Below, piece after piece: positions 32,598-40,621 of a DNA stretch of 64,000 bases. Below the pieces are notes generated by a model, which searched no databases, had not been told where the DNA came from, and saw only the letters and a program-made list of their open reading frames with translations. The position numbers and the translations under genes are program-made. This DNA comes from Acidovorax defluvii (GTDB lineage Bacteria; Pseudomonadota; Gammaproteobacteria; Burkholderiales; Burkholderiaceae_C), in the NCBI GenBank assembly GCA_003268905.1, contig QLTU01000016.1:1-64000 (forward strand), read 5' to 3'. How positions within the stretch are numbered: position 1 is the first letter of the stretch; each line of letters starts with the position of its first letter.

Positions 32598-32604
32598 CAC
32601 AACC

Positions 32605-35600
32605 ATGAACACGCCGTTCTTTTCCAAAGTCCTGATCGCCAACCGCGGAGAGGTGGCGCTGCGCATCGTGCGTGCGCTGCACGACCTGGGCATTGCCAGC
32701 GTCGCGGTGTATGCCGACGACGACGCCGCCAGTCCGCATGTCGGGGCGGCCACCCAGGCCGTGGCGCTGGGGGCCACGGGTCCGGCGGCCTACCTCGACG
32801 GCGCGCGCCTGCTGGCGATCGCACGCGAGCACGGTTGCGACGCCGTGCACCCCGGCTACGGCTTCCTGAGCGAGCGCGCCGACTTCGCGCGCGCATGTGC
32901 CGACGCCGGGCTGCGCTTCATCGGCCCCACGCCCGGTCAGTTGGACCTGTTCGGCGACAAGGCCCAGGCGCGCAGCCTGGCAATGCGCTGCGGCGTACCG
33001 CTCATGCCGGGCACGCAGGCGGCGGTTTCGCTCGAAGAAGCGCAGGCCTTCTGGCACTCGCAGCAAGGTGCGGGCATCGTCATCAAGGCCATCGGCGGCG
33101 GCGGCGGGCGCGGCATGCGCGCCGTGCAGTCGCTGGACGAGCTGCCCGCGGCCTACGCCCGCTGCCGCAGCGAGGCGCAGGCCGCCTTCGGGGTGGACGG
33201 GGTGTACGTCGAGCGACTGATGAACAACGCGCGCCATATCGAGGTGCAGGTGCTGGGCGACGGGCGCGAGGCGATGGCGCTGGGCGAGCGCGAATGCACG
33301 CTGCAGCGGCGCTTTCAGAAGGTGGTGGAAATTGCGCCCAGCCCCTCGTTGCCCGGGCCACTGCGCGAGCGCATCATCGGCGCCGCCCTGGCCATGGCGC
33401 GTGAGGTGCAGTACGAGGGCCTGGGCACCTTCGAGTTTCTGGTGGATCTGGCCTTCAGCGATTTGCCCTATGTGTTCATCGAGGCCAACCCGCGCCTGCA
33501 GGTGGAGCACACCATCACCGAAGCTGTTACCGGCGTGGACCTGGTGCAGACCCAGCTGGCCCTGGCAGCAGGGCAGACCCTGCGCGACCTGGGGCTGAAC
33601 CCCGACCAGCCCCCGGCGCCTGAAGGCTATGCCGTGCAGTGGCGCATCAACGCCGAAACGCTGGACGCCAGCGGCGGCGCCGTGCCGGGCAGCGGCACGC
33701 TCGCCCGGTTCGATCTGCCCGCGGGCCCCGGCGTCCGCGTGGACACCCATGGCGTGGCGGGCGCCGCGCCATCGCCGCACTACGACACCTTGCTCGCCAA
33801 GCTCATCGTGCACACGCGCGGCCCCCGCTTTGCCGATGCGCTGCGCCGCTCGCAGCGAGCGCTGCAGGAGTGCCGCATCACCGGCGTGGCCACCAACCTG
33901 GGCTTGCTGCAGGCGCTGGCCGAGCGGCCCGAGATGGCCAGCCAGCAGGTGCACACGCGCTGGCTGGAGTCGGTGCTGCCGGACTTGCTGAGCGCTATTG
34001 AAAAAATAGCTGATGACGCTTTCCCACAAAACACTGGAGGCCAAAAAGACCTTGAATCCTCTGCCCCGGCACCCGAAGGCGCCGTGCTGGCGCCCATGCC
34101 CGCGCGCCTGGTGCAGCTGAGCGTGGCCGAGGGCGATGCCGTCGCCGCAGGCGCCGAGCTGGCCGTGCTCGAAGCCATGAAGATGGAGCATGTGCTGCTG
34201 GCCCCGCACGCGGGCCGGGTGCGCCGGCTGCTGGCCGCGCCCGGCGGCTACCTGGCGCAGGGCGAGCCCCTGCTGGTGCTCGATGCCGCCGAGGTGGCGG
34301 CGGAGGCGTTGGCGGACGACGCCGCAGTGCACGACCCCGAACACATTCGCTCCGATCTGCAGCGCGTGCGGGACCGCCATGCCTTCACCCTGGATGCCGC
34401 GCGCCCCGCTGCAGTCGCCAAACGCCATGCCCAGGGTGGCCGCACGGCGCGCGAGAACATCGCCGACCTGTGCGATGAGGGCAGTTTCATCGAGTACGGC
34501 GCGCTGGCCATTGCCGCCCAGACCCGCCGTCGCAGCCTGGAAGACCTGATCGCCAACACGCCCGCCGATGGCATGGTGACGGGCATCGGCGGCATCAACG
34601 GTGCCACGTTCGGACCCGAGGCCGCGCGGGCCGTGGTCATGTCGTACGACGCCACCGTGCTGGCGGGCACGCAGGGCATGCGCAACCACGCCAAGACCGA
34701 CCGCATGCTGGACATTGCAGTGGCGCAAAAGCTGCCCCTGGTGCTGTTTTCCGAGGGCGGCGGCGGCCGGCCTGGCGACACCGATTCGGCAGTGCTGGCC
34801 GGCCTGCACATCCACACCTTTGCCCGCCATGCTGCCTTGTCGGGCCAGGTGCCGGTGGTGGGCATTGCGGCGGGGCGCTGCTTTGCGGGCAATGCGGCGC
34901 TGCTGGGCTGCAGCGATGTGATCATCGCCACGCGCGGCAGCAACATCGGCATGGGCGGCCCGGCCATGATCGAAGGCGGTGGCCTGGGCGTGTTCAAGCC
35001 CGAGCAGATTGGACCGAGCCGCGTGCAGCATGCCAATGGCGTGATCGATGTGCTGGTGGAGAACGAGGCCGAGGCCGTGGCGGCCGCGCGGCAGTACCTG
35101 TCGTACTTCCAGGGCCGCACCCCGCAGTGGACGGCGCCCGACCAGCGCACGCTGCGCAGTGTGGTGCCCGAAAACCGCCTGCGTGTGTACGACACCCGCG
35201 CCGCCATGGCCGGGCTGGTGGACGAAGGCAGCCTGCTCATGCTGCGCACCGGCTTTGGCGCCGGCATCCATACGGCGCTGGCACGCATCGAAGGCCGGCC
35301 CGTGGGCCTGATCGCCAACAACCCGCTGCACCTGGGCGGCGCCATCGACGCGCCATCCGCCGACAAGGCCGCGCGCTTCATGCAGTTGTGCAACGCGCAC
35401 GGCCTGCCGCTCGTGAGCCTGGTGGACACGCCCGGCTTCATGGTCGGCCCCGACGTCGAGGCGACGGCGCAGGTGCGCCATGTCAGCCGCCTGTTCGTCA
35501 CCGCGGCCAGCCTGCGCGTGCCGTACTTCAGCGTCGTGCTGCGCAAGGGCTACGGCCTGGGCGCCATGGGCATGACGGCCGGCGGCTTTCATGCCCCTGT

Positions 35601-35889
35601 GTTCACTGTGGCATGGCCCACGGGCGAGTTCGGCGCCATGGGCCTGGAGGGCGCGGTGCGCCTGGGTTTCCGCAAAGAGCTGGAGGCACAGCCCGAAGGC
35701 CCCGCGCGCGACGCCCTGTTTGCCGAGCTGCTGGCGCGCCAGTACGCCAATGGCGAGGCCATGCAGATGGCCACCACGCTGGAGATCGACGCCGTGATCG
35801 ACCCGGCCGACACGCGGGCGTGGCTGGCGCGGGGCCTGGCATCCGCGCGCGTGGCACCGCTGGCGCACCGGTTTGTGGACACCTGGTGA
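32605..35889 (+). CDS. Single-chain biotin-dependent acyl-CoA carboxylase (BC-BCCP-CT fusion)
   Basis: The 1094-residue protein joins three functions. Residues 1-450 are biotin carboxylase: VLIANRGEVALRIVRA, HPGYGFLSE, the glycine loop GGGGGRGM and EANPRLQVEHTITE. Residues about 490-570 are the biotin carrier domain with EAMKM (biotin Lys526). Residues 580-1094 are a carboxyltransferase of the acyl-CoA type. It carboxylates an acyl-CoA with bicarbonate and ATP. The family includes single-chain long-chain acyl-CoA carboxylases; acetyl-, propionyl- or longer acyl-CoA cannot be told apart by eye. The linker at residues 464-482 is encoded by a dispersed repeat. It follows an acyl-CoA synthetase gene, a likely upstream step. 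Confidence 0.92.
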   Translation: MNTPFFSKVLIANRGEVALRIVRALHDLGIASVAVYADDDAASPHVGAATQAVALGATGPAAYLDGARLLAIAREHGCDAVHPGYGFLSERADFARACADAGLRFIGPTPGQLDLFGDKAQARSLAMRCGVPLMPGTQAAVSLEEAQAFWHSQQGAGIVIKAIGGGGGRGMRAVQSLDELPAAYARCRSEAQAAFGVDGVYVERLMNNARHIEVQVLGDGREAMALGERECTLQRRFQKVVEIAPSPSLPGPLRERIIGAALAMAREVQYEGLGTFEFLVDLAFSDLPYVFIEANPRLQVEHTITEAVTGVDLVQTQLALAAGQTLRDLGLNPDQPPAPEGYAVQWRINAETLDASGGAVPGSGTLARFDLPAGPGVRVDTHGVAGAAPSPHYDTLLAKLIVHTRGPRFADALRRSQRALQECRITGVATNLGLLQALAERPEMASQQVHTRWLESVLPDLLSAIEKIADDAFPQNTGGQKDLESSAPAPEGAVLAPMPARLVQLSVAEGDAVAAGAELAVLEAMKMEHVLLAPHAGRVRRLLAAPGGYLAQGEPLLVLDAAEVAAEALADDAAVHDPEHIRSDLQRVRDRHAFTLDAARPAAVAKRHAQGGRTARENIADLCDEGSFIEYGALAIAAQTRRRSLEDLIANTPADGMVTGIGGINGATFGPEAARAVVMSYDATVLAGTQGMRNHAKTDRMLDIAVAQKLPLVLFSEGGGGRPGDTDSAVLAGLHIHTFARHAALSGQVPVVGIAAGRCFAGNAALLGCSDVIIATRGSNIGMGGPAMIEGGGLGVFKPEQIGPSRVQHANGVIDVLVENEAEAVAAARQYLSYFQGRTPQWTAPDQRTLRSVVPENRLRVYDTRAAMAGLVDEGSLLMLRTGFGAGIHTALARIEGRPVGLIANNPLHLGGAIDAPSADKAARFMQLCNAHGLPLVSLVDTPGFMVGPDVEATAQVRHVSRLFVTAASLRVPYFSVVLRKGYGLGAMGMTAGGFHAPVFTVAWPTGEFGAMGLEGAVRLGFRKELEAQPEGPARDALFAELLARQYANGEAMQMATTLEIDAVIDPADTRAWLARGLASARVAPLAHRFVDTW
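33994..34048 (-). repeat. Dispersed repeat inside the acyl-CoA carboxylase gene (copy G)
   Basis: GCTATTGAAAAAATAGC is followed by TGATGACGCTTTCCCACAAA, then ACACTGGAGGCCAAAAAGA. It is read in frame as an interdomain linker containing AIEKIADDAFPQNTGGQK. It lies between the biotin carboxylase and the biotin carrier domain and is clearly less GC-rich than the gene around it. Confidence 0.8.
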
Positions 35890-35934
35890 GTCTTTGGGAG
35901 CAATGGGCGTGCTAAGCTGAAACGCTTGTCACCA

Positions 35935-35958
35935 GCCGCACCCGCGTCCGGGTGCGGC
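35935..35958 (+). other. Perfect 10-bp hairpin upstream of the class V aminotransferase gene
   Basis: GCCGCACCCG (35935-35944) pairs with CGGGTGCGGC (35949-35958) around the four-base loop CGTC. No T tract follows, so it is not a standard terminator. It ends 31 bases before the ATG at 35990 and could act as an mRNA stability or transcript-boundary element. Confidence 0.55.
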
Positions 35959-35989
35959 GCTCACGTCCCCTATCTACGGAGTACCTCCC

Positions 35990-37129
35990 ATGCCCGGCCT
36001 TCTGCCCGACATCGATCCCGACGGCTTGCTCGAATTCTCGGTCGTCTACACCGACCGCGCGCTCAACCACATGTCCAAGCGCTTCACCGGCGTCATGCAG
36101 GACATCCTGGCCACGCTCAAGGAGGTCTACCACGCCCACACCGCCGTGCTCGTGCCGGGCAGCGGCACCTTCGGCATGGAGGCCGTGGCGCGCCAGTTCG
36201 CCAATAAGCAGAAGGTGCTGATCGTGCGCAACGGCTGGTTCAGCTTCCGCTGGAGCCAGATTTTTGACGCCGACACCGGCCTGGGCGGCGGCGCTGTGGT
36301 CTGCAAGGCACGCAAGCAGGGCGAAGGCCCGCAAGCCCCCTGGGCACCGTGCCCGGCCGAGGAAGTGGCGGCCGCCATCCGCGCCGAGCAGCCCAAGGTG
36401 GTGTTCGCGCCGCATGTGGAGACGGCCAGCGGCATCATCCTGAGCGACGACTACATCCGCACCGTGAGCGCCGCCGCGCACGAAGTGGGCGCGCTGTTCG
36501 TGCTCGACTGCATTGCGTCGGGCGCCATGTGGGTGGACATGCAGGCTACGGGCGTGGACGTCCTCATCAGTGCGCCGCAAAAAGGCTGGAGCGGCTCGCC
36601 CTGCTGCGCCATGGTGATGCTGTCCGAGCGCGCGCGCCAGGCGATTGATGGCACTACGAGCAGCAGCTTCTCGTGTGACCTGAAGAAGTGGATGCAGATC
36701 GCCGAGGGCTACGAAAAAGGCCAGCACGCCTACCACACCACCATGCCCACCGACGCGCTGGTGCGCCTGCGCGACGTGATGCAGGAAACCCGCGAATACG
36801 GCTTTGCCAAGGTGCGCGAGGAGCAGATCGAACTGGGCGCCAAGGTGCGTGCGCTGCTGGAATCGCGCGGTTTTGCCAGCGTGGCGGCCGAGGGCTTCAA
36901 GGCGCCTGGCGTGGTGGTGAGCTACACCACCGACCCCGGCATCCAGAACGCCAGCAAGTTTGCCGCCGTGGGCCTGCAGACGGCCTCGGGCGTGCCGCTG
37001 CAGTGCGACGAGGGGCCGGAGTTCAAGAGCTTTCGCATCGGCCTCTTCGGGCTGGAAAAATGGCACAACGTTGAGCGCACGGTGGGCCACCTTTCCAGGG
37101 CACTGGACCAGATTGCGGCCGGGTCCTGA
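35990..37129 (+). CDS. Class V pyridoxal-phosphate aminotransferase
   Basis: The 379-residue protein has the class V aminotransferase fold seen in alanine-glyoxylate and serine-pyruvate enzymes. Visible words are VLVPGSGTFGMEAVARQF near residue 55, VFAPHVETASGIIL, FVLDCIASGAMW, and the PLP lysine Lys198 in SAPQKGWSG. The C-terminal part contains FKSFRIGLFGLEKW. CGGAG lies upstream. The exact amino donor and acceptor cannot be named. It follows the carboxylase by 100 bases with a hairpin between, so it may be a separate transcript. Confidence 0.87.
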   Translation: MPGLLPDIDPDGLLEFSVVYTDRALNHMSKRFTGVMQDILATLKEVYHAHTAVLVPGSGTFGMEAVARQFANKQKVLIVRNGWFSFRWSQIFDADTGLGGGAVVCKARKQGEGPQAPWAPCPAEEVAAAIRAEQPKVVFAPHVETASGIILSDDYIRTVSAAAHEVGALFVLDCIASGAMWVDMQATGVDVLISAPQKGWSGSPCCAMVMLSERARQAIDGTTSSSFSCDLKKWMQIAEGYEKGQHAYHTTMPTDALVRLRDVMQETREYGFAKVREEQIELGAKVRALLESRGFASVAAEGFKAPGVVVSYTTDPGIQNASKFAAVGLQTASGVPLQCDEGPEFKSFRIGLFGLEKWHNVERTVGHLSRALDQIAAGS

Positions 37130-37192
37130 TGACCCCCAAGGCTGGCCGGGCGGCGCAGTCTGTGCTGCGGCGCATGCCCCGCGTGGTTGACC

Positions 37193-38491
37193 ATGCAGAA
37201 CGCTGATCAGAGTCCCGCGCACCAGTCCTTGCGCGCCGCCAAGCGGCAGGCCCTCGGCCTGCTATTGCTGGTGACCGCGGTGTTCATCGGCACCAGCCTG
37301 GTCGAACGCGGCTTGCTGCTCGACTGTGTGAAAGCCATGGCCGAGGCCGCCATGGTGGGCGCCCTGGCAGACTGGTTTGCCGTGGTGGCGCTGTTTCGAC
37401 GCCCGCTGGGGCTGCCCATACCGCACACGGCCGTCATTCCCCGCAACAAAGATCGCATTGGCGTGAACCTGGCCGCCTTTGTGCGCGACCGGTTTCTCGA
37501 CCCGCCGTCGCTGGTGGCGCTGCTGCGGCGTCACGACCCTGCCTTGCGGCTGGCCCAGTGGCTGGGCGATGCAGGCAACGCTGGTCTGCTGGGCCAGCAG
37601 GCGGCGCGGTTGCTCAGTGCCGCCCTGGATACCGTGCAGGATGCGCAGATGGAGCGGTTCATCCGCAAGGCAGCGCGCGCCCTCATCGGGCGGGTGGATT
37701 TGTCGGGCACCCTGGCCACGGTGCTGGGGGCGCTCACCCACAACGGGCGCCACCAGGCGCTGCTCGATGATGCGCTGGGCCGGCTGATCGTGGTGCTGCA
37801 GGAGGAAGACACGCGCCACCTGATTGCCACCACCATCGTGCAATGGCTCAAGAAAGAGCACCCGCTCAAGGAAAAAATGCTGCCCACCGACTGGCTGGGC
37901 GACAAGGGTTCGGCCATGATCGCCAATGCCCTGGAAGCCCTGCTGGCCGACGTGGCGCAGAACCCGCAGCACCAGTTGCGCGAACAGTTCGACGCGGCCG
38001 TGCAGCGGATGGTGCTGCGGCTGCAGACCGACCCGGACTGGGCACGCAAGGGCGAGGAGATTCGGCGCTATCTGCAGACCAATGCCACCCTGGGCCGCTA
38101 TGTGCAGGACTTGTGGCAAGGGATGCGCGCAGCATTGCAGAGCGACCTGGCCGACGAGCACTCGGCCGTGGCGCGCAACGTGCACGCCATGGGCGCATGG
38201 CTGGGCCGCTCGCTGGCGGGCGATGCAGCGCTGCGCCAGTCGCTCAACCAGCGGCTGGAAAGTTGGGTGCAAGGGCTAGCGCCCGACGTGGCCCAGTTTG
38301 CTGCGCAACACATACAGGACACGGTGCAGCGCTGGGATGCGCAGGAGCTGTCAGAGCTTATCGAGCTGAACATCGGCAAGGACCTGCAGTACATCCGGAT
38401 CAATGGGACGGTGGTGGGCGGGTTGATTGGCTTGGTGTTGTTTGGGGTGTCGCACGCGGGGGAGATTTGGCGGGCGGTGATGTCCGGGTGA
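37193..38491 (+). CDS. DUF445 family membrane protein
   Basis: The 432-residue protein matches the DUF445 family, of unknown function. It has an N-terminal membrane helix (about 20-38), the conserved AMAEAAMVGALADWFAVVALFRRPLGLPIPHTAVIP (given in pieces: residues about 49-85), a long helical middle, and a C-terminal membrane helix in INGTVVGGLIGLVLFGV. The family word IPRNKDRIG is present. I used the ATG at 37193; TTG at 37187 is possible. No ribosome-binding site is obvious. Confidence 0.88.
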   Translation: MQNADQSPAHQSLRAAKRQALGLLLLVTAVFIGTSLVERGLLLDCVKAMAEAAMVGALADWFAVVALFRRPLGLPIPHTAVIPRNKDRIGVNLAAFVRDRFLDPPSLVALLRRHDPALRLAQWLGDAGNAGLLGQQAARLLSAALDTVQDAQMERFIRKAARALIGRVDLSGTLATVLGALTHNGRHQALLDDALGRLIVVLQEEDTRHLIATTIVQWLKKEHPLKEKMLPTDWLGDKGSAMIANALEALLADVAQNPQHQLREQFDAAVQRMVLRLQTDPDWARKGEEIRRYLQTNATLGRYVQDLWQGMRAALQSDLADEHSAVARNVHAMGAWLGRSLAGDAALRQSLNQRLESWVQGLAPDVAQFAAQHIQDTVQRWDAQELSELIELNIGKDLQYIRINGTVVGGLIGLVLFGVSHAGEIWRAVMSG

Positions 38492-38505
38492 GTTTGCGGT
38501 AGGTT

Positions 38506-38544
38506 GTTGCTGTTGCTGTTGTGCTTGTGCTTGTGCTTGTGCTG
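38506..38544 (+). repeat. Hexanucleotide tandem repeats after the DUF445 gene
   Basis: About two to three GTTGCT units are followed by four GTGCTT-type units (38521-38544). It is a simple sequence repeat in non-coding DNA that may vary in length between strains. It borders the left end of the large inverted repeat element. Confidence 0.8.
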
Positions 38545-39192
38545 AGGGCGGGGGGCCGGGTCTCGCCCCGGCGGGCGAGGTACTTGTTCTTTGCTTCGCC
38601 AAAGAAAAGTACCCAAAAGAAAGGCGACCCTGCAGTCTGCGACCCCTTCGCGTTGCTACGGGGCAAACCTGCGGCGGGGCGTTTGCGGGGTGCGCCGCAT
38701 AACTCACTTCGCTGCTGCGCAGCTGCGTTCGGACAAACGCGGCGAGTCAGATAACGAAGCATGCGCGCTCCGACGCGCATGCCACCCCGCAAACGCCCCG
38801 CCGCAGGCGCAGCCAGAAGGGGGGGGCAGCCCAAAAGCCGGACAGCCAAACAGCCACACGGGCCATCGCTGCGCTCGGCCCACACCGCCCGGGCGCAAGC
38901 GCCGCGCGCTGCGCAGACTGGGCCGAGCGCAGCAATGGCCCGTATGGATGTCCGCTTGCGGGTTCCCTTCAGGATGCGCCGAGGAGCGCAGCGGCCAGCG
39001 GATCAGGGCTCGCGATTGTTTGAGCGAAGCGAGTTTGAGCGAGACCCCGCTGGACGCGAGCACCGCAGGTTGCCCGCAGCGAAGCGAAGGGACGCAGCCT
39101 ATAGGGTCGCTTTCTCTTTGGTGACTTTCTCTTGGCGAGGCAAGAGAAAGTTACTGCGCCGCCGGGCGCACACCCCGGCCCCCGCACTCAGC
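38541..39192. repeat. 652-bp non-coding element with long imperfect terminal inverted repeats and nested palindromes
   Basis: The left arm (about 38541-38674) and the right arm (about 39063-39192) are imperfect reverse complements over roughly 130 bases. Both begin GCTGAG, and both carry a TTCTTTG/CTCTTG-type inner hairpin and GGCGACCC or GCGACCCT. Inside lie a perfect 25-bp inverted repeat (38668-38692 with 38783-38807), GCATGCGCG/CGCGCATGC (38759-38782), and a 23-bp pair with one mismatch (38860-38882 with 38919-38941). No open frame here looks like a real gene. It fills the gap between two convergent genes, where it may act as a two-way terminator. It is probably one member of a repeat family known in related genomes. 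Confidence 0.8.
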
Positions 39193-39206
39193 AAAGGCAT
39201 ACTAAA

Positions 39207-39260
39207 AGCTATAAAAACAATAGCTAATAGCGCTTGCTGTATAAGCGCTAAAGGCCAAAA
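39207..39260 (-). repeat. Dispersed repeat directly after queA (copy H)
   Basis: AGCTATAAAAACAATAGC is followed by TAATAGCGCTTGCTGTATAA, then GCGCTAAAGGCCAAAAT. It is the cleanest copy in the window and ends at the queA stop codon. Read on the minus strand it forms a hairpin after the gene. Confidence 0.88.
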
Positions 39261-40364
39261 TCACTCAGAAATTCGCTCCAACAACATCGCATCCCCATAA
39301 CTAAAAAACCGGTACTCCTGCGCAATCGCATGGCGGTACAACGCCATCACCCGCTCATACCCCGCAAACGCGCTCACCAGCATCATCAGCGTGCTCTTGG
39401 GCAGATGGAAGTTGGTCAGCAGCACATCCACCACCTGAAAGCGAAAGCCCGGCGTGATGAAGATATTGGTGTCGCCACTCGCCTGGCCCGAGCGCGCCCA
39501 GGATTCGAGCGTGCGCACCGTCGTTGTGCCCACGGCCACCACGCGCCCGCCGCGCTGGCGGCAGCGCTCCAGCGCGGCCAGGGTGGCCAGGGGCACCTCG
39601 TACCACTCGCTGTGCATCTGGTGCTCGGCCAGGTTCTCGGTCTTGACGGGCTGGAAGGTGCCCGCGCCGACATGCAACGTGACGCTGGCACGCTCGATGC
39701 CGCGCGCTGCCAGGTCGGCCAGCACGGCGTCGTCAAAGTGCAGCGCCGCTGTGGGCGCGGCCACGGCGCCGGGGGCGCGGGCAAATACCGTCTGGTAGCG
39801 CTGGCTGTCCTCGGCGGCGTCGGGGTCGTGGTCGGTGTTCTGATTGCGCTCGATGTAGGGCGGCAGCGGCAGGTGGCCGTGGCGCTCCATCAGCTCCCAG
39901 GGGCTCTCGCCGGCCGGGCCGTGCAGTGCAAAGCGGAACAGCGGGCCGTCTTCATGAGGCCAACGGCCCAGCAAGGTGGCGTCGAAGCCGCCGCCCTGGC
40001 GCCCGCCGGCCATGTGCACGGTGCTGCCGCTCTGGGGCTTCTTGCTGACTTTCATGTGCGCCACCACCTCGTGACCGGTGAGCACACGTTCGATCAGGAG
40101 TTCGAGCTTGCCGCCGCTGGCTTTCTCGCCAAAGATGCGCGCCTTGACGACACGGGTGTCGTTGAACACCAGCAGGTCGCCCGCGCGCAGCAGTCCGGGC
40201 AGTTCGCGAAAGATGCGGTCGGTGGGGGGTAGGGCGCGGCCGTCAAGCAGGCGCGAGGCGCTGCGTTCCGGGGCGGGGTGCTGGGCAATCAGTGCGGGGG
40301 GCAGCGAAAAATCAAAATCGCTGAGGGTAAAAGTGCGGGCGCTGCCGCCGGGGTGATCGATCAT
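39261..40364 (-). CDS. queA: tRNA preQ1(34) S-adenosylmethionine ribosyltransferase-isomerase QueA
   Basis: QueA transfers and isomerises the ribosyl part of SAM to preQ1 at tRNA position 34, giving epoxyqueuosine. The 367-residue protein has [28 protein letters not shown] at the start, [64 protein letters not shown] (split for length), [12 protein letters not shown], and the end [12 protein letters not shown] chose the ATG at 40364; the frame continues upstream through a hexamer repeat but that part is not QueA-like. It stands alone, convergent with the DUF445 gene. Confidence 0.95.
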   Translation of the reverse strand: MIDHPGGSARTFTLSDFDFSLPPALIAQHPAPERSASRLLDGRALPPTDRIFRELPGLLRAGDLLVFNDTRVVKARIFGEKASGGKLELLIERVLTGHEVVAHMKVSKKPQSGSTVHMAGGRQGGGFDATLLGRWPHEDGPLFRFALHGPAGESPWELMERHGHLPLPPYIERNQNTDHDPDAAEDSQRYQTVFARAPGAVAAPTAALHFDDAVLADLAARGIERASVTLHVGAGTFQPVKTENLAEHQMHSEWYEVPLATLAALERCRQRGGRVVAVGTTTVRTLESWARSGQASGDTNIFITPGFRFQVVDVLLTNFHLPKSTLMMLVSAFAGYERVMALYRHAIAQEYRFFSYGDAMLLERISE

Positions 40365-40427
40365 GGAGCTTGAGGACCGGACGGGTCCGTGCCAAGAAAA
40401 GGGGGAGGTGAGGGAGGCGCCGATTTT

Positions 40428-40487
40428 CCCACGCCCACGCCCACGCCCACGCCCACGCCTACGCCCACGGTGACGGTGACGGTGACG
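40428..40487 (+). repeat. Hexanucleotide tandem repeat, CCCACG x7 then GTGACG x3
   Basis: Seven CCCACG units (the sixth is CCTACG) run from 40428 to 40469 and three GTGACG units from 40470 to 40487. They lie between the divergent queA and hemerythrin-GGDEF starts, so a change in repeat number would alter promoter spacing for either gene. Confidence 0.93.
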
Positions 40488-40621
40488 CGAGAAAGGCAAG
40501 TCGGAGGTAAAGCCACACAACCGGCCATGCATTGCGCGGTGTGGTGCCTGGGCTGACAATGCCGCCTTGCATTGACGCATCTGAACGCCCGGCCACTCGA
40601 ACACAACACCTATCTGCCTCT

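Noticed and set aside
32539-35868. Minus-strand open frame of about 1109 codons opposite the acyl-CoA carboxylase
   Set aside because: It is the antisense shadow of a strongly supported enzyme, with a low-complexity translation.
38591-39300. Open frames inside the large inverted repeat (for example 38591-39124 and 38761-39300 plus, 38704-39063 minus)
   Set aside because: They run through the nested palindromes on both strands. The translations are Arg/Ala/Ser-rich and related to each other only because the DNA is palindromic.
40428-40487. CRISPR-like periodicity
   Set aside because: The unit is a six-base tandem repeat without spacers, and no cas gene is near.
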